DNA of 64,000 nt from Trinickia violacea. Its GTDB lineage: Bacteria > Pseudomonadota > Gammaproteobacteria > Burkholderiales > Burkholderiaceae. The position numbers and the translations under genes were made by a program. Where the stretch lies: contig NZ_CP040077.1 of assembly GCF_005280735.1 (NCBI RefSeq), positions 3,038,001-3,102,000 of the forward strand. Direction: 5' to 3'. Position 1 is the stretch's first letter; each line of letters starts with the position of its first letter. Below the pieces are notes generated by a model that saw nothing but the letters and a program-made list of their open reading frames with translations, did no database searches and was not told where the DNA came from. Below are positions 45,205 to 53,805 of this stretch, piece after piece.

Positions 45205-46518
45205 TTAGGCGTGCGTCGTCTGATGGCGTATCGAGCGCTGCGCGGGGAAGCGCACCGTGAACGTGCTCCCGCGCCCTTCTTCGCTCTTCACATCGAGTAC
45301 CGCGTCGTGCCGTTGCAGCACGTGCTTGACGATCGCGAGCCCAAGCCCGGTGCCGCCCGTATCGCGCGAACGGCTCCGGTCGACGCGATAGAACCGCTCG
45401 GTCAGGCGCGGAATGTCCGCTGCAGGAATGCCGAAACCGCTGTCCGTCACCGAGAACACCGCGCTATTGCCGATCATCCGCCACTCGACGTGGATGGTGC
45501 CGCCGTCCGGCGTATAGCGGATCGCGTTCGTCACCAGATTGCCGAGCGCGCTCAGGATTTCCGTCTCGACGCCCTTGACGGTCAGCGTCTCGTCGACATC
45601 GAACGTGATCCGCTGCCGCTCACCCGAGAGCGTCGCCGCGTCCTCGCGCAGATGCCGCACCACCGAACCCATGTCGATGAGGTGATCGCTCGGCGGCTTG
45701 TTGTCGCCCTCGAGCTTCGCGAGCACGAGCAAGTCGTCGACGATGTGCCGCATGCGCGACGCCTGCTGCTCCATCAGTTCCAGATAGCGCGTGCGCTCTT
45801 CTTCGCCGAGCGGCAACTCGCGCATCGTCTCGAGAAAACCCGACAGCACGGTGAGCGGCGTCTTCAATTCATGCGATACGTTCGCGACGAAATCGCGCCG
45901 CATCGAATCGGTGCGCTCGAGTTCCGTAATGTCCTGCGACAGGACGAGCTTGCGATTCTCTCCATACGGAAACACCTGCACCGACAGCACGTTCTGACGC
46001 TTGTCGCCCATGCCGCGCATGATGAGCATGTCGTCGTAGCGCTGCGAATTCAGATAGCGGACGAACTCCGGACGGCGCACGAGATGCGTCACGTGCTGAC
46101 GCAAATCGCGCTTCGCGTCGAGACCGAAGTGATCCTCGGAGATCGCGTTGCACCATTCGATCTGATCGTGATCGTCGAGCATCGCGACGCCGTTCGGCGA
46201 CGCCTGGATCGCCTGTATGAAACGCGAATGCTGCTGCTCGACTTGCCGCACCTGCGCGTGCCAGCGCTTCGCGAGCTTGTGCAGCCGATAGTAGATTTCG
46301 CCCCAGACGCCCGGCGCGCTCGGCACTTCGCCGTACACGGGCGCATCGAGCAGGCGCCAGAGGCGCTGCGTGTGATAGAGCGCAAAGAAACCCTGAGCGA
46401 CGAGCGCGATCACCGCGACTATCAACGCCGCCTTGACGCCGGCGAATGCGCCGAGCGCCACGCACAGAACAGCAAGCAGCACGAGCGACACAATCGAGCG
46501 CGCCCAAATGATGTTCAT
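45205..46518 (-). CDS. phoR: Phosphate regulon sensor histidine kinase PhoR
   Basis: A 437-residue membrane kinase from the ATG at 46518 (MNIIWARSIVSLVLLAVLCV). Two hydrophobic segments cover about residues 8-50. A PAS-like region follows, then the H box (FVANVSHELKTPL, near residue 215), N box (NLVTNAIRYTPDGG) and G boxes (GFGIPAADIP, GTGLGLAIVKHV). PhoR phosphorylates PhoB when phosphate is low and is inhibited by PhoU and the Pst transporter. It is the last gene of the pst-pho operon. A longer in-frame start at 46590 is less likely. Confidence 0.94.
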   Translation of the reverse strand: MNIIWARSIVSLVLLAVLCVALGAFAGVKAALIVAVIALVAQGFFALYHTQRLWRLLDAPVYGEVPSAPGVWGEIYYRLHKLAKRWHAQVRQVEQQHSRFIQAIQASPNGVAMLDDHDQIEWCNAISEDHFGLDAKRDLRQHVTHLVRRPEFVRYLNSQRYDDMLIMRGMGDKRQNVLSVQVFPYGENRKLVLSQDITELERTDSMRRDFVANVSHELKTPLTVLSGFLETMRELPLGEEERTRYLELMEQQASRMRHIVDDLLVLAKLEGDNKPPSDHLIDMGSVVRHLREDAATLSGERQRITFDVDETLTVKGVETEILSALGNLVTNAIRYTPDGGTIHVEWRMIGNSAVFSVTDSGFGIPAADIPRLTERFYRVDRSRSRDTGGTGLGLAIVKHVLQRHDAVLDVKSEEGRGSTFTVRFPAQRSIRHQTTHA

Positions 46519-46653
46519 GTGTGTAGAAATCCCGCGATCGAGAGGAAGACGCACGCCGCGATAGAACATCACGGCGGCTGAAACCGGCACCGCCGGCTAG
46601 CCCCGGCCGACGGCTGAATCCAACGCTGAATCCAACGGCTATGCAGCGATCGT

Positions 46654-47355
46654 TTAAGCGCTCTTCGCGAGCCGGTAGCCGCTGCCGCGCACCGTTTCAA
46701 TCATAGCATCGCAGCCGGCGGGCTTGAGCGCGGCACGCAGTCGCTTGATGTGCACGTCGACGGTGCGTTCCTCCACGAACACGTGATCGCCCCACACCTG
46801 GTCGAGCAATTGCGTGCGGCTGTGCACGCGCTCCGGATGGGTCATGAAGAAGTGCAGCAGACGGAACTCGGTCGGGCCGAGATCCAGCTTGATCTCGCTG
46901 CCCTCCGCGTGCGCGGCGACGCGATGCGTGGCCGGATCGAGCTTCAGGCCGTTGATCGCGACGACGTCCTCGGTCAGCTGCGGCGCGCGGCGGCGCAGCA
47001 CCGCCTTGATGCGCGCCATCAACTCCTTCGGCGAGAACGGCTTCGTCACGTAGTCGTCCGCGCCGATTTCGAGGCCGAGCACCTTGTCCTGCTCATCGCC
47101 GCGCGCGGTCAGCATGATGATCGGAATGTGCTTGGTGCGCTCGTTGTTGCGCAGATCGCGTGCGAACGCGATGCCTGACTTACCCGGCAACATCCAGTCG
47201 AGCAGGACGAGATCGGGCAGCACATCGCTGATCAGGGTCTGCGCCTGCTCGGCGTTGTACGCACGAATCGCACAATGTCCCGCGTGCTGAAGATTGACCG
47301 AAATCAGTTCGGAAATCGCGGGCTCATCTTCAATGACGAGAATGCTGCTGGGCAT
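46654..47355 (-). CDS. phoB: Phosphate response regulator PhoB
   Basis: A 233-residue OmpR-type regulator. The ATG at 47355 has AGAGG at 5 bases; an in-frame GTG at 47361 is two codons earlier. The receiver has EDE near the start, phospho-acceptor Asp53 (LVLLDWMLPGKSG) and TKPFSPKEL; the winged-helix domain is at residues 135-233 (VHSRTQLLDQVWG, RTVDVHIKRLRAAL). It binds Pho boxes upstream of pstS and other genes. The gene precedes phoR with a 135-bp gap. Confidence 0.95.
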   Translation of the reverse strand: MPSSILVIEDEPAISELISVNLQHAGHCAIRAYNAEQAQTLISDVLPDLVLLDWMLPGKSGIAFARDLRNNERTKHIPIIMLTARGDEQDKVLGLEIGADDYVTKPFSPKELMARIKAVLRRRAPQLTEDVVAINGLKLDPATHRVAAHAEGSEIKLDLGPTEFRLLHFFMTHPERVHSRTQLLDQVWGDHVFVEERTVDVHIKRLRAALKPAGCDAMIETVRGSGYRLAKSA

Positions 47356-47373
47356 CGGCACCTCTGGACCTTT

Positions 47374-48078
47374 TTAGCTGAGAGCTTCGCGCTCGAGCGC
47401 GTCGCGCGACTTGTGCCGCACGTCCGTACCCTTCACGATGTAGATGATGAATTCGGCGATGTTCTTCGCGTGATCGCCGATCCGCTCGATCGCCTTCGCG
47501 ATGAACAGGAACTCGAGCCCCGCCGAAATCGTGCGCGGGTCTTCCATCATGTAGGTGACGAGCTTGCGCACGAAGGCGCGGAATTCCTCGTCGATCGCCT
47601 TGTCGTCGCGCACGATCTGCGCGGCGGCCACGGTATCGAGGCGCGCGAACGCATCGAGCGCGCGGCGCAGGATCGATACGGCCATGTCGCCCGACACCTT
47701 GATCTCGGAGATGTTGACCGTGCGCGACGCGCCGTCTTCCATCAGGCGCTTCACGCGCTTGGCGATCTTCTCGGCTTCGTCGCCGGCGCGCTCGAGATTG
47801 GTGATCGTCTTCGAGATCGCGAGCAGCAGACGCAGGTCGCGCGCAGCCGGCTGGCGGCGCGCGATGATGTTGCTGCATTCCTCGTCGATCTCGACTTCCA
47901 TCGTGTTCAGGCGCTCTTCCGCGGCGATCACCTGATCGGCCACTTCGGCGTCGAATTCGTTGAGGGCCTGCATCGCGTGGGTGATCTGCGATTCGACGAG
48001 GCCGCCCATTTCGAGCACCTTCGAAGAGACCAGGTTCAGATCGGCGTCGAATTGGCTCGACAGGTGTTTATCGGACAT
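47374..48078 (-). CDS. phoU: Phosphate signalling protein PhoU
   Basis: A 234-residue helical protein, beginning MSDKHLSSQFDADLNLVSSK. Two PhoU repeats carry the conserved acidic clusters EIDEECSNIIARRQPAARDL and FIAKAIERIGDHAKNIAEFI. PhoU links Pst transport activity to PhoR, keeping PhoB off when phosphate is plentiful. It lies between pstB and phoB as in other Gram-negative bacteria. Confidence 0.95.
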   Translation of the reverse strand: MSDKHLSSQFDADLNLVSSKVLEMGGLVESQITHAMQALNEFDAEVADQVIAAEERLNTMEVEIDEECSNIIARRQPAARDLRLLLAISKTITNLERAGDEAEKIAKRVKRLMEDGASRTVNISEIKVSGDMAVSILRRALDAFARLDTVAAAQIVRDDKAIDEEFRAFVRKLVTYMMEDPRTISAGLEFLFIAKAIERIGDHAKNIAEFIIYIVKGTDVRHKSRDALEREALS

Positions 48079-48107
48079 GATGAGCTCCCGCGGTCCTAGT
48101 TTTTGCC

Positions 48108-48956
48108 TCAGCCGAAGCGGCCGGTAATGTAGTCTTCCGTTTCCTTGCGGACCGGCTTGATGAAGATCTTTTCCGTATCGCCGAATTCGATCAATTCACC
48201 GAGATACATATAGGCAGTGTAGTCCGAACAACGCGCCGCCTGCTGCATGTTGTGCGTCACGATCACGACCGTGTAGTCGCTCTTCAACTCCGCAATCAGC
48301 TCTTCGATGCGGCCCGTCGAGATCGGGTCGAGCGCCGAGCACGGCTCGTCGAGCAGCAGCACTTCCGGACGGATCGCAATGCCGCGCGCAATGCACAGAC
48401 GCTGCTGCTGGCCGCCCGAGAGGCCGTAGCCGCTCTGATTGAGCTTGTCCTTCACTTCGTTCCAGAGCGCCGCTTTGGTGAGCGCCCACTCGACGCGGTC
48501 GTCCATCTCCGAGCGCGGCAGCGTCTCGAACATCTTCACGCCGAACGCGATGTTGTCGTAGATCGACATCGGGAACGGCGTCGGCTTCTGGAACACCATG
48601 CCGATGCGCGCGCGCAACAGCGAGATATCGCGCTTGGTCGTCAGCAGGTTTTCGCCGTCCATCATGATCTCGCCCTCGGCCCGCTGTTCCGGGTAGAGCG
48701 CGTACATCTTGTTGAACGTGCGCAAGAGCGTGGACTTGCCGCAGCCCGACGGGCCGATGAACGCCGTCACCTTCCCTTCCGGAATGTGCAGGTTGATGTT
48801 CTTCAGCGCGTGGTACTTGCCGTAGAAGAAGTTCAAGTTGTTGACTTCGATCTTCGGCGTGATCGGTGCAAGCGGACGGCCATGCGTCGCGGTGTCGAAA
48901 CCGGCCGGCGCCGTGGCGCGCTCGATGGGATTGAGGTGGCTCTCTGCCATATTCAT
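48108..48956 (-). CDS. pstB: Phosphate ABC transporter ATP-binding protein PstB
   Basis: A 282-residue ATPase. Walker A is IGPSGCGKSTLLR (about residue 68), signature GLSGGQQQRLCIARG, Walker B EVLLLDEPCSALD. GGAG lies 7 bases before the ATG at 48956. It powers the PstCA permease. It begins 15 bp after pstA. Confidence 0.96.
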   Translation of the reverse strand: MNMAESHLNPIERATAPAGFDTATHGRPLAPITPKIEVNNLNFFYGKYHALKNINLHIPEGKVTAFIGPSGCGKSTLLRTFNKMYALYPEQRAEGEIMMDGENLLTTKRDISLLRARIGMVFQKPTPFPMSIYDNIAFGVKMFETLPRSEMDDRVEWALTKAALWNEVKDKLNQSGYGLSGGQQQRLCIARGIAIRPEVLLLDEPCSALDPISTGRIEELIAELKSDYTVVIVTHNMQQAARCSDYTAYMYLGELIEFGDTEKIFIKPVRKETEDYITGRFG

Positions 48957-48971
48957 CGGATTGCTCCGCCG

Positions 48972-49868
48972 TTACTTTTTCGAAAACATCACGCGCGCCA
49001 GGATATTCAAGCCCAGCACACCCAATGTAATGAGGAACACACCCGCCCACGCAAGCGACTGCCACTGCGCAAACGGACTCATTGCGAATTTGTAGATCGT
49101 GACCGGCAGGTTCGCGATCGGCTGATTCATGTTCAGCGAGAAGAACTGATTCGACAACGCCGTGAAGAGCAGCGGCGCAGTTTCGCCGGCGATACGCGCG
49201 ATCGCGAGCAGCACGCCCGTCACGATGCCGCCCACCGACGCCTTCAGCGTGATCGACAGAATCATCTTCCACTTCGGTGTGCCGAGCGCGAACGCCGCTT
49301 CGCGCAGCGCGTTCGGCACGAGCTTCAGCATGTTCTCGGTCGTGCGGATCACGATCGGAATCTGCAGGAGCGCGAGTGCGATCACGCCGGCCCAGCCGCT
49401 GAAGTTGCCCATCTTCGCGACGACGATCGCATACACGAACAGACCGACGACGATCGACGGCGCCGACAGCAGGATGTCGTTGATGAAGCGCGTGATTTGC
49501 GCGAGCCAGCCCTTCTGCCCGTATTCGGCCAGATAGACGCCGGCGAGAATGCCGATCGGCGTGCCGACAACCGTCGCGAGCACGACGAGCATCAGGCTGC
49601 CGACAATCGCATTCGCGAGACCGCCGCCATCGGTGTTCGGCGGCGGCGTCGACTGCGTGAACAGTTCGATCGACAAGCCGCCGATGCCGAGGCGCAGCGT
49701 CGTGTACAGAATCCACACGAGCCAGAGGAGGCCGAAAGCCATCGCCGCGAGCGACATCGTGAGCGCGACCGCGTTGGTCGAACGGCGACGCTTCTGCAAG
49801 CGATTGCGCACCGCTTCGAGTTGTTCCGGGCTTGCGGAGCCCGGCATTTTCATGGATGGCTGGCTCAT
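48972..49868 (-). CDS. pstA: Phosphate ABC transporter permease PstA
   Basis: A 298-residue permease with six predicted membrane helices, the first in NAVALTMSLAAMAFGLLWLV and others around VVLATVVGTPIGILAGVYLA and ILLSAPSIVVGLFVYAIV. The permease EAA-like loop (REAAFALGTPKWKMILSITL) contacts PstB. It overlaps pstC by four bases. Confidence 0.95.
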   Translation of the reverse strand: MSQPSMKMPGSASPEQLEAVRNRLQKRRRSTNAVALTMSLAAMAFGLLWLVWILYTTLRLGIGGLSIELFTQSTPPPNTDGGGLANAIVGSLMLVVLATVVGTPIGILAGVYLAEYGQKGWLAQITRFINDILLSAPSIVVGLFVYAIVVAKMGNFSGWAGVIALALLQIPIVIRTTENMLKLVPNALREAAFALGTPKWKMILSITLKASVGGIVTGVLLAIARIAGETAPLLFTALSNQFFSLNMNQPIANLPVTIYKFAMSPFAQWQSLAWAGVFLITLGVLGLNILARVMFSKK

Positions 49869-50851
49869 TTCGCGCCCTCGCTCTTTTCGAGGCGCAGAAG
49901 CATCAGCTTCGAGATCGCCAGCACGATGAACGTAATCACGAACAGGATCAGGCCGAGTTCCATCAGCGCAGACGTATGCAGGCCGGGGCTCGCTTCCGCG
50001 AATTCGTTGGCGAGCGCCGAGGTGATGCTGTTGCCGGGCGAGAACAGCGACACGTTGTCGAGCAGGTTCGTGTTACCGATCACGAACGTGACGGCCATCG
50101 TCTCGCCGAGCGCGCGGCCGAGGCCGAGCATCACGCCGCCGATCACGCCGGTCTTCGTGAACGGCAGCACGATCTTCCACATCACTTCCCAGGTCGTGCA
50201 ACCGATTCCATATGCCGACTCCTTCAGGAGCACCGGCGTCACTTCGAAGACGTCGCGCATGACCGAAGCGATGTACGGGATGATCATGATCGCGAGGATC
50301 ACGCCTGCGCACAGAATGCCGATGCCGATCGGGGGACCCTGAAAGAGCGCGCCCAAAAACGGAATCGGGCCGAGCACGTGGCCGATCGGCTTTTCGAAGT
50401 ACTGCGCGAAAATCGGCGCGAACACGAGCAGACCCCACATGCCGTACACGATCGACGGAATCGCCGCGAGCAGTTCGATCGCGATGCCGAGCGGACGGCG
50501 CAGCCAGGCGGGAGAGAGTTCGGTTAGAAAGAGCGCGATGCCGAAGCTGACGGGCACCGCGATGATGAGTGCAATGAGCGACGTCGCAATCGTGCCGTAG
50601 ATGGGCACGAGCGCGCCGAAGGTGTCGCTGGGGGGATCCCAGTCGGACGTCCACAGGAAGGCGAGGCCGAATTTGTGGATGGTCGGCAGTGATGCGACGA
50701 ACAGCGACACGATGATGCCGCCGAGCAGCAGCAAGGTCACGATCGCCGAAAGTCGGGTAAGCCCGCCGAAGATGACGTCGCCGGCGGGGCTTGGCGCGCG
50801 CTGCGTCCCCTGGCTGGCAGGTGGCGTCGACGCGAGGTTAATGTCGGACAT
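49865..50851 (-). CDS. pstC: Phosphate ABC transporter permease PstC
   Basis: A 328-residue permease from the ATG at 50851 (MSDINLASTPPASQGTQRAP). About six membrane helices follow (ITLLLLGGI-like LSAIVTLLLLGGIIVSLFVA first). The EAA-like loop reads LLKESAYGIGCTTWEVMWKI. An in-frame start at 50941 is far upstream and lacks family support. It pairs with PstA in the inner membrane. Confidence 0.95.
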   Translation of the reverse strand: MSDINLASTPPASQGTQRAPSPAGDVIFGGLTRLSAIVTLLLLGGIIVSLFVASLPTIHKFGLAFLWTSDWDPPSDTFGALVPIYGTIATSLIALIIAVPVSFGIALFLTELSPAWLRRPLGIAIELLAAIPSIVYGMWGLLVFAPIFAQYFEKPIGHVLGPIPFLGALFQGPPIGIGILCAGVILAIMIIPYIASVMRDVFEVTPVLLKESAYGIGCTTWEVMWKIVLPFTKTGVIGGVMLGLGRALGETMAVTFVIGNTNLLDNVSLFSPGNSITSALANEFAEASPGLHTSALMELGLILFVITFIVLAISKLMLLRLEKSEGAK

Positions 50852-50903
50852 TTGACCTTTTTCCTGATGTCGCGCGTCACGTACCGCACGACCGATGCCG
50901 CAA

Positions 50904-50934
50904 GCCGCCCAGCCTCTTTCGAGGACTGGGCGGC
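50904..50934 (-). promoter_or_regulatory. Hairpin between pstS and pstC
   Basis: GCCGCCCAG-CCTC-TTTC-GAGG-A-CTGGGCGGC, a 13-bp stem with one bulge and no T run. Such a stem can protect the pstS mRNA 3' end and keep PstS more abundant than the permease. Confidence 0.6.
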
Positions 50935-50994
50935 GGATCACGATGTGCCGCAGTGCCGGTTCAACTGGCGCCGCGGCTGGCCGAAAGCCTTGTA

Positions 50995-52026
50995 TTACTC
51001 AGCAACTGCCTTGCCGGAAGCGTCCTTGACCTTCGCCTTCCACTGCGTCTTGATTTCCGTCACAACCGAATCCGGCAGCGAGATGTAGTCGAGTTCGTTC
51101 GCGGCTTGCGTGCCGTTCTTGAACGCCCAGTCGAAGAACTTCAGCGTTTCCGCGCCTTGCGCCGGCTTGTCTTGCGTCGTGTGCAGCAGCACGAACGTCG
51201 CGCCGACGACCGGCCATGCGTCCTTGCCCGGCTCGTTCGTCAGGATCTGGTAGAACGACTTCTTCCAGTCCGCGCCAGCAGCGGCGGCCTTGAACGTTTC
51301 CGTGTCCGGCTGAACCACGGCGCCGGTCTCGTTCTTCATAGCCGTGTAGACCATGTGGTTCTGCTTCGCGTACGCCCACTCGACATAGCCGATTGCGCCC
51401 GGCAGACGCTGCACGAAGGCTGCGACGCCGTCGTTGCCCTTGCCGCCCGTGCCCGTCGGCCAGTTGACGGTCGTGCCTTCGCCGACCTTCGACTTCCACT
51501 CGGGGTTCACCTTCGACAGATAGTTCGTCCAAATGAACGACGTGCCCGAGCCGTCAGCGCGGCGGACCACAGCGACGTCGGTATCCGGCAGCTTGAGGCC
51601 CGGGTTCAGCGCAGCGATCGCCGGGTCGTTCCACTTCTTGATCTTGCCCAGGTAGATGTCGCCGAGCACCGGGCCCGACAGCACGATCTGGCCCGGCTTG
51701 AAGCCCGGCAAGTTGATTGCGGGCACCACGCCGCCGACAACCGTCGGGAACTGGAACAGGCCGTCCTTAGCCAGTTCGTCGTCCTTCAGCGGGGCGTCCG
51801 AGCCGGCGAAGTCAACGGTCTTGGCGTTGATCTGCTTGATGCCGCCCGACGAACCGATGCCTTGATAGTTGACCTTGCCGCCACCCGACTTCTGGTAGGC
51901 ATCGGCCCACTTCGTGTAAATCGGTGCTGCGAAGGTGCTGCCCGCGCCGGTAATGTCGGTGGCTTGCGCTGCGATCGCGAAGAGCGCGCTAGCCAGGCCA
52001 GCAAACGCGGTTTGCATCAATTTCAT
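50995..52026 (-). CDS. pstS: Periplasmic phosphate-binding protein PstS
   Basis: A 343-residue protein. A signal peptide of 22 residues (MKLMQTAFAGLASALFAIAA, then QA) precedes TDITGAGSTFAAPIYTKWAD, the first phosphate-binding block. Later blocks GSSGGIKQINAKTVDFAGSD and RADGSGTSFIW are complete. It scavenges phosphate in the periplasm for PstCAB. It is the first gene of the operon, with a Pho box array upstream. Confidence 0.97.
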   Translation of the reverse strand: MKLMQTAFAGLASALFAIAAQATDITGAGSTFAAPIYTKWADAYQKSGGGKVNYQGIGSSGGIKQINAKTVDFAGSDAPLKDDELAKDGLFQFPTVVGGVVPAINLPGFKPGQIVLSGPVLGDIYLGKIKKWNDPAIAALNPGLKLPDTDVAVVRRADGSGTSFIWTNYLSKVNPEWKSKVGEGTTVNWPTGTGGKGNDGVAAFVQRLPGAIGYVEWAYAKQNHMVYTAMKNETGAVVQPDTETFKAAAAGADWKKSFYQILTNEPGKDAWPVVGATFVLLHTTQDKPAQGAETLKFFDWAFKNGTQAANELDYISLPDSVVTEIKTQWKAKVKDASGKAVAE

Positions 52027-52087
52027 GAGACAACCTCCAGGTGGTGTGAGCGGTAAATTGCGACACCGCGAAGGTTAGGGCCTCTCT

Positions 52088-52126
52088 GTGACAGTAATAT
52101 GACTATCGGTGAAGGAACTGTGACAG
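52088..52126 (-). promoter_or_regulatory. Pho box array upstream of pstS
   Basis: On the minus strand four half-sites, CTGTCAC (52126), CCTTCAC (52115), TAGTCAT (52105) and CTGTCAC (52094), are spaced 11, 10 and 11 bp apart, matching the PhoB consensus CTGTCAT with 4-base gaps. They lie 62-100 bp before the pstS start. PhoB dimers should activate the operon here. Confidence 0.85.
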
Positions 52127-52346
52127 AAACTTTACCGACATGAAAGGAAATTAGCCGATGTTAGGCTGATGTAAGGCGAAGTTAAGCTCTGTCTGTAGAG
52201 ACTAGACGAAAAAACGCTTGACGGGAAATATGACAATCCCAAAGTCGGGATTCTATATAAACAAGGTTTTGTCCGTTCGCGCATGGATCGCGTGACACGG
52301 AAGGAAGCGGCTTTCAAAAAAGCCCAATGAGCAGATGAAAGCTCAC

Positions 52347-52385
52347 GGGGCCGTAGGTGCGACAGTCTGACGCACCTACGGCCCC
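52347..52385. terminator. Perfect 15-bp inverted repeat downstream of glmM
   Basis: GGGGCCGTAGGTGCG (52347-52361), a 9-base loop, then its exact complement (52371-52385). It lies 34 bp after the glmM stop. No T run follows, so it may be a terminator assisted by other factors or an mRNA end-stabiliser. Confidence 0.55.
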
Positions 52386-52419
52386 GCTAGCTGGCTAATT
52401 GCCGGTGCATGTGCGCCGC

Positions 52420-53778
52420 TCAGGCCGTGGCTTCCTTCACCACGCGCGCGATGCTTTCCGCGTGCTGCAACGCGTCCGGAGCACGCTCGGCTTCCACCAT
52501 CACGCGCAGCACCGGCTCCGTGCCCGATGCTCGAATCAACACGCGGCCCGCGCTGCCGAGCGCACGCTCGGCAGCGCCGATCGCTTGCTTGATCGCATCG
52601 CTGCCCTTCCAGTCGGCGCCCGGCCGCATGCGAACGTTGATGAGCGTCTGCGGAAACAACGTGACGCCTTCGAGCAGGTCGGCAAGCGAGCGGCCGCTGC
52701 GCTTCATCGCGGCGAGCACGAGCAGCGCCGAGACGATGCCGTCACCGGTCGAGTGCCGGTCGAGCGACAGGATATGCCCCGAGCCTTCCGCGCCAAGCTG
52801 CCAGCCGTGCTCGCGCAGCTTTTCGAGCACATAGCGATCGCCGACCGCCGCGCGCACGAACTTCACGCCTTCGCGCTCGAGCGCGACTTCGACCGCCATG
52901 TTCGTCATCAACGTGCCGACCGCACCGGGAACGTTGCCGTGCGTCGCGATGCGGTCCTTGACGAGCACATACAGCAGTTCGTCGCCGTTGTAGAGGCGGC
53001 CCGCCGCATCGACGACCTGCAGACGGTCCGCGTCGCCGTCGAGCGCGATGCCGAGATCCGCGCGATTCGCCCGCACCGCCCGCACCAGCGCATCGGGCGC
53101 CGTGGCGCCGACGCCATCATTGATATTGAAGCCGTTCGGCGCGACGCCGATCGGAATGACGTCCGCGCCGAGTTCGTGGAACACGTGTGGCGCGACGTCA
53201 TATGCCGCACCATGCGCACAATCGACGACGAGCTTGATCCCGCGCAGATCGAACGCCGCCGGGAACGTGCTCTTGCAAAATTCGATATAGCGGCCGGCTG
53301 CGTCATCGAGCCGGCGCGCTTTGCCGAGGCGCTCGGACGGCGCGCACTCGAGCGGCCCCTCGAGCTGCTTCTCGATTTCCAGTTCGACGTCGTCGGGCAG
53401 TTTGTTGCCGTCGGCCGAGAAGAACTTGATCCCGTTGTCGAAATACGGGTTGTGCGATGCGCTGATCACGACACCGGCCGCAAGCCGCAGTGCGCGTGTC
53501 AGATACGCGACGCCGGGGGTCGGCATCGGGCCGGCCAGCATCACGTCGACACCTGCAGCCGAGAAGCCCGACTCGAGCGCGGCTTCGAGCATATAGCCCG
53601 AGACGCGCGTGTCCTTGCCGATCAGCACCGTGGGACGCGTGCCTGTCTTCGCCCAATTGTCCGCGCCGGCGAGCACCTTGCCTGCCGCATACCCAAGCCG
53701 CAATACAAAATCCGGCGTGATGGGCGCCTCGCCGACCTTGCCCCGAATGCCGTCTGTACCGAAATAGCGACGTGCCAT
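52420..53778 (-). CDS. glmM: Phosphoglucosamine mutase
   Basis: A 452-residue enzyme. It begins MARRYFGTDGIRGKVGEAPI, with the phosphoserine loop VVISASHNPYFDNG (Ser108), the metal-binding LDGDADRLQVVD near residue 245 and the C-terminal RASGTEPVLRVMVEA. It converts glucosamine-6-phosphate to glucosamine-1-phosphate for peptidoglycan and LPS. It follows folP as in most proteobacteria. Confidence 0.97.
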   Translation of the reverse strand: MARRYFGTDGIRGKVGEAPITPDFVLRLGYAAGKVLAGADNWAKTGTRPTVLIGKDTRVSGYMLEAALESGFSAAGVDVMLAGPMPTPGVAYLTRALRLAAGVVISASHNPYFDNGIKFFSADGNKLPDDVELEIEKQLEGPLECAPSERLGKARRLDDAAGRYIEFCKSTFPAAFDLRGIKLVVDCAHGAAYDVAPHVFHELGADVIPIGVAPNGFNINDGVGATAPDALVRAVRANRADLGIALDGDADRLQVVDAAGRLYNGDELLYVLVKDRIATHGNVPGAVGTLMTNMAVEVALEREGVKFVRAAVGDRYVLEKLREHGWQLGAEGSGHILSLDRHSTGDGIVSALLVLAAMKRSGRSLADLLEGVTLFPQTLINVRMRPGADWKGSDAIKQAIGAAERALGSAGRVLIRASGTEPVLRVMVEAERAPDALQHAESIARVVKEATA

Positions 53779-53805
53779 CTTGAAAAATTCTCCTAATCGA
53801 CTGAC

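Larger units (their letters stand above)
52027..52419. other. Intergenic region between pstS and glmM
   Basis: About 390 bp. It holds the PhoB half-site array (52088-52126), a stretch of about 200 bp (52130-52330) with no motif I can name, and a perfect 15-bp inverted repeat (52347-52385). No convincing gene is seen. Confidence 0.8.

Noticed and set aside
48252..50342. A 696-codon plus-strand frame opposite pstB-pstA-pstC
   Set aside because: It is an Arg-rich shadow of high-GC genes on the other strand. All motifs are on the minus strand.
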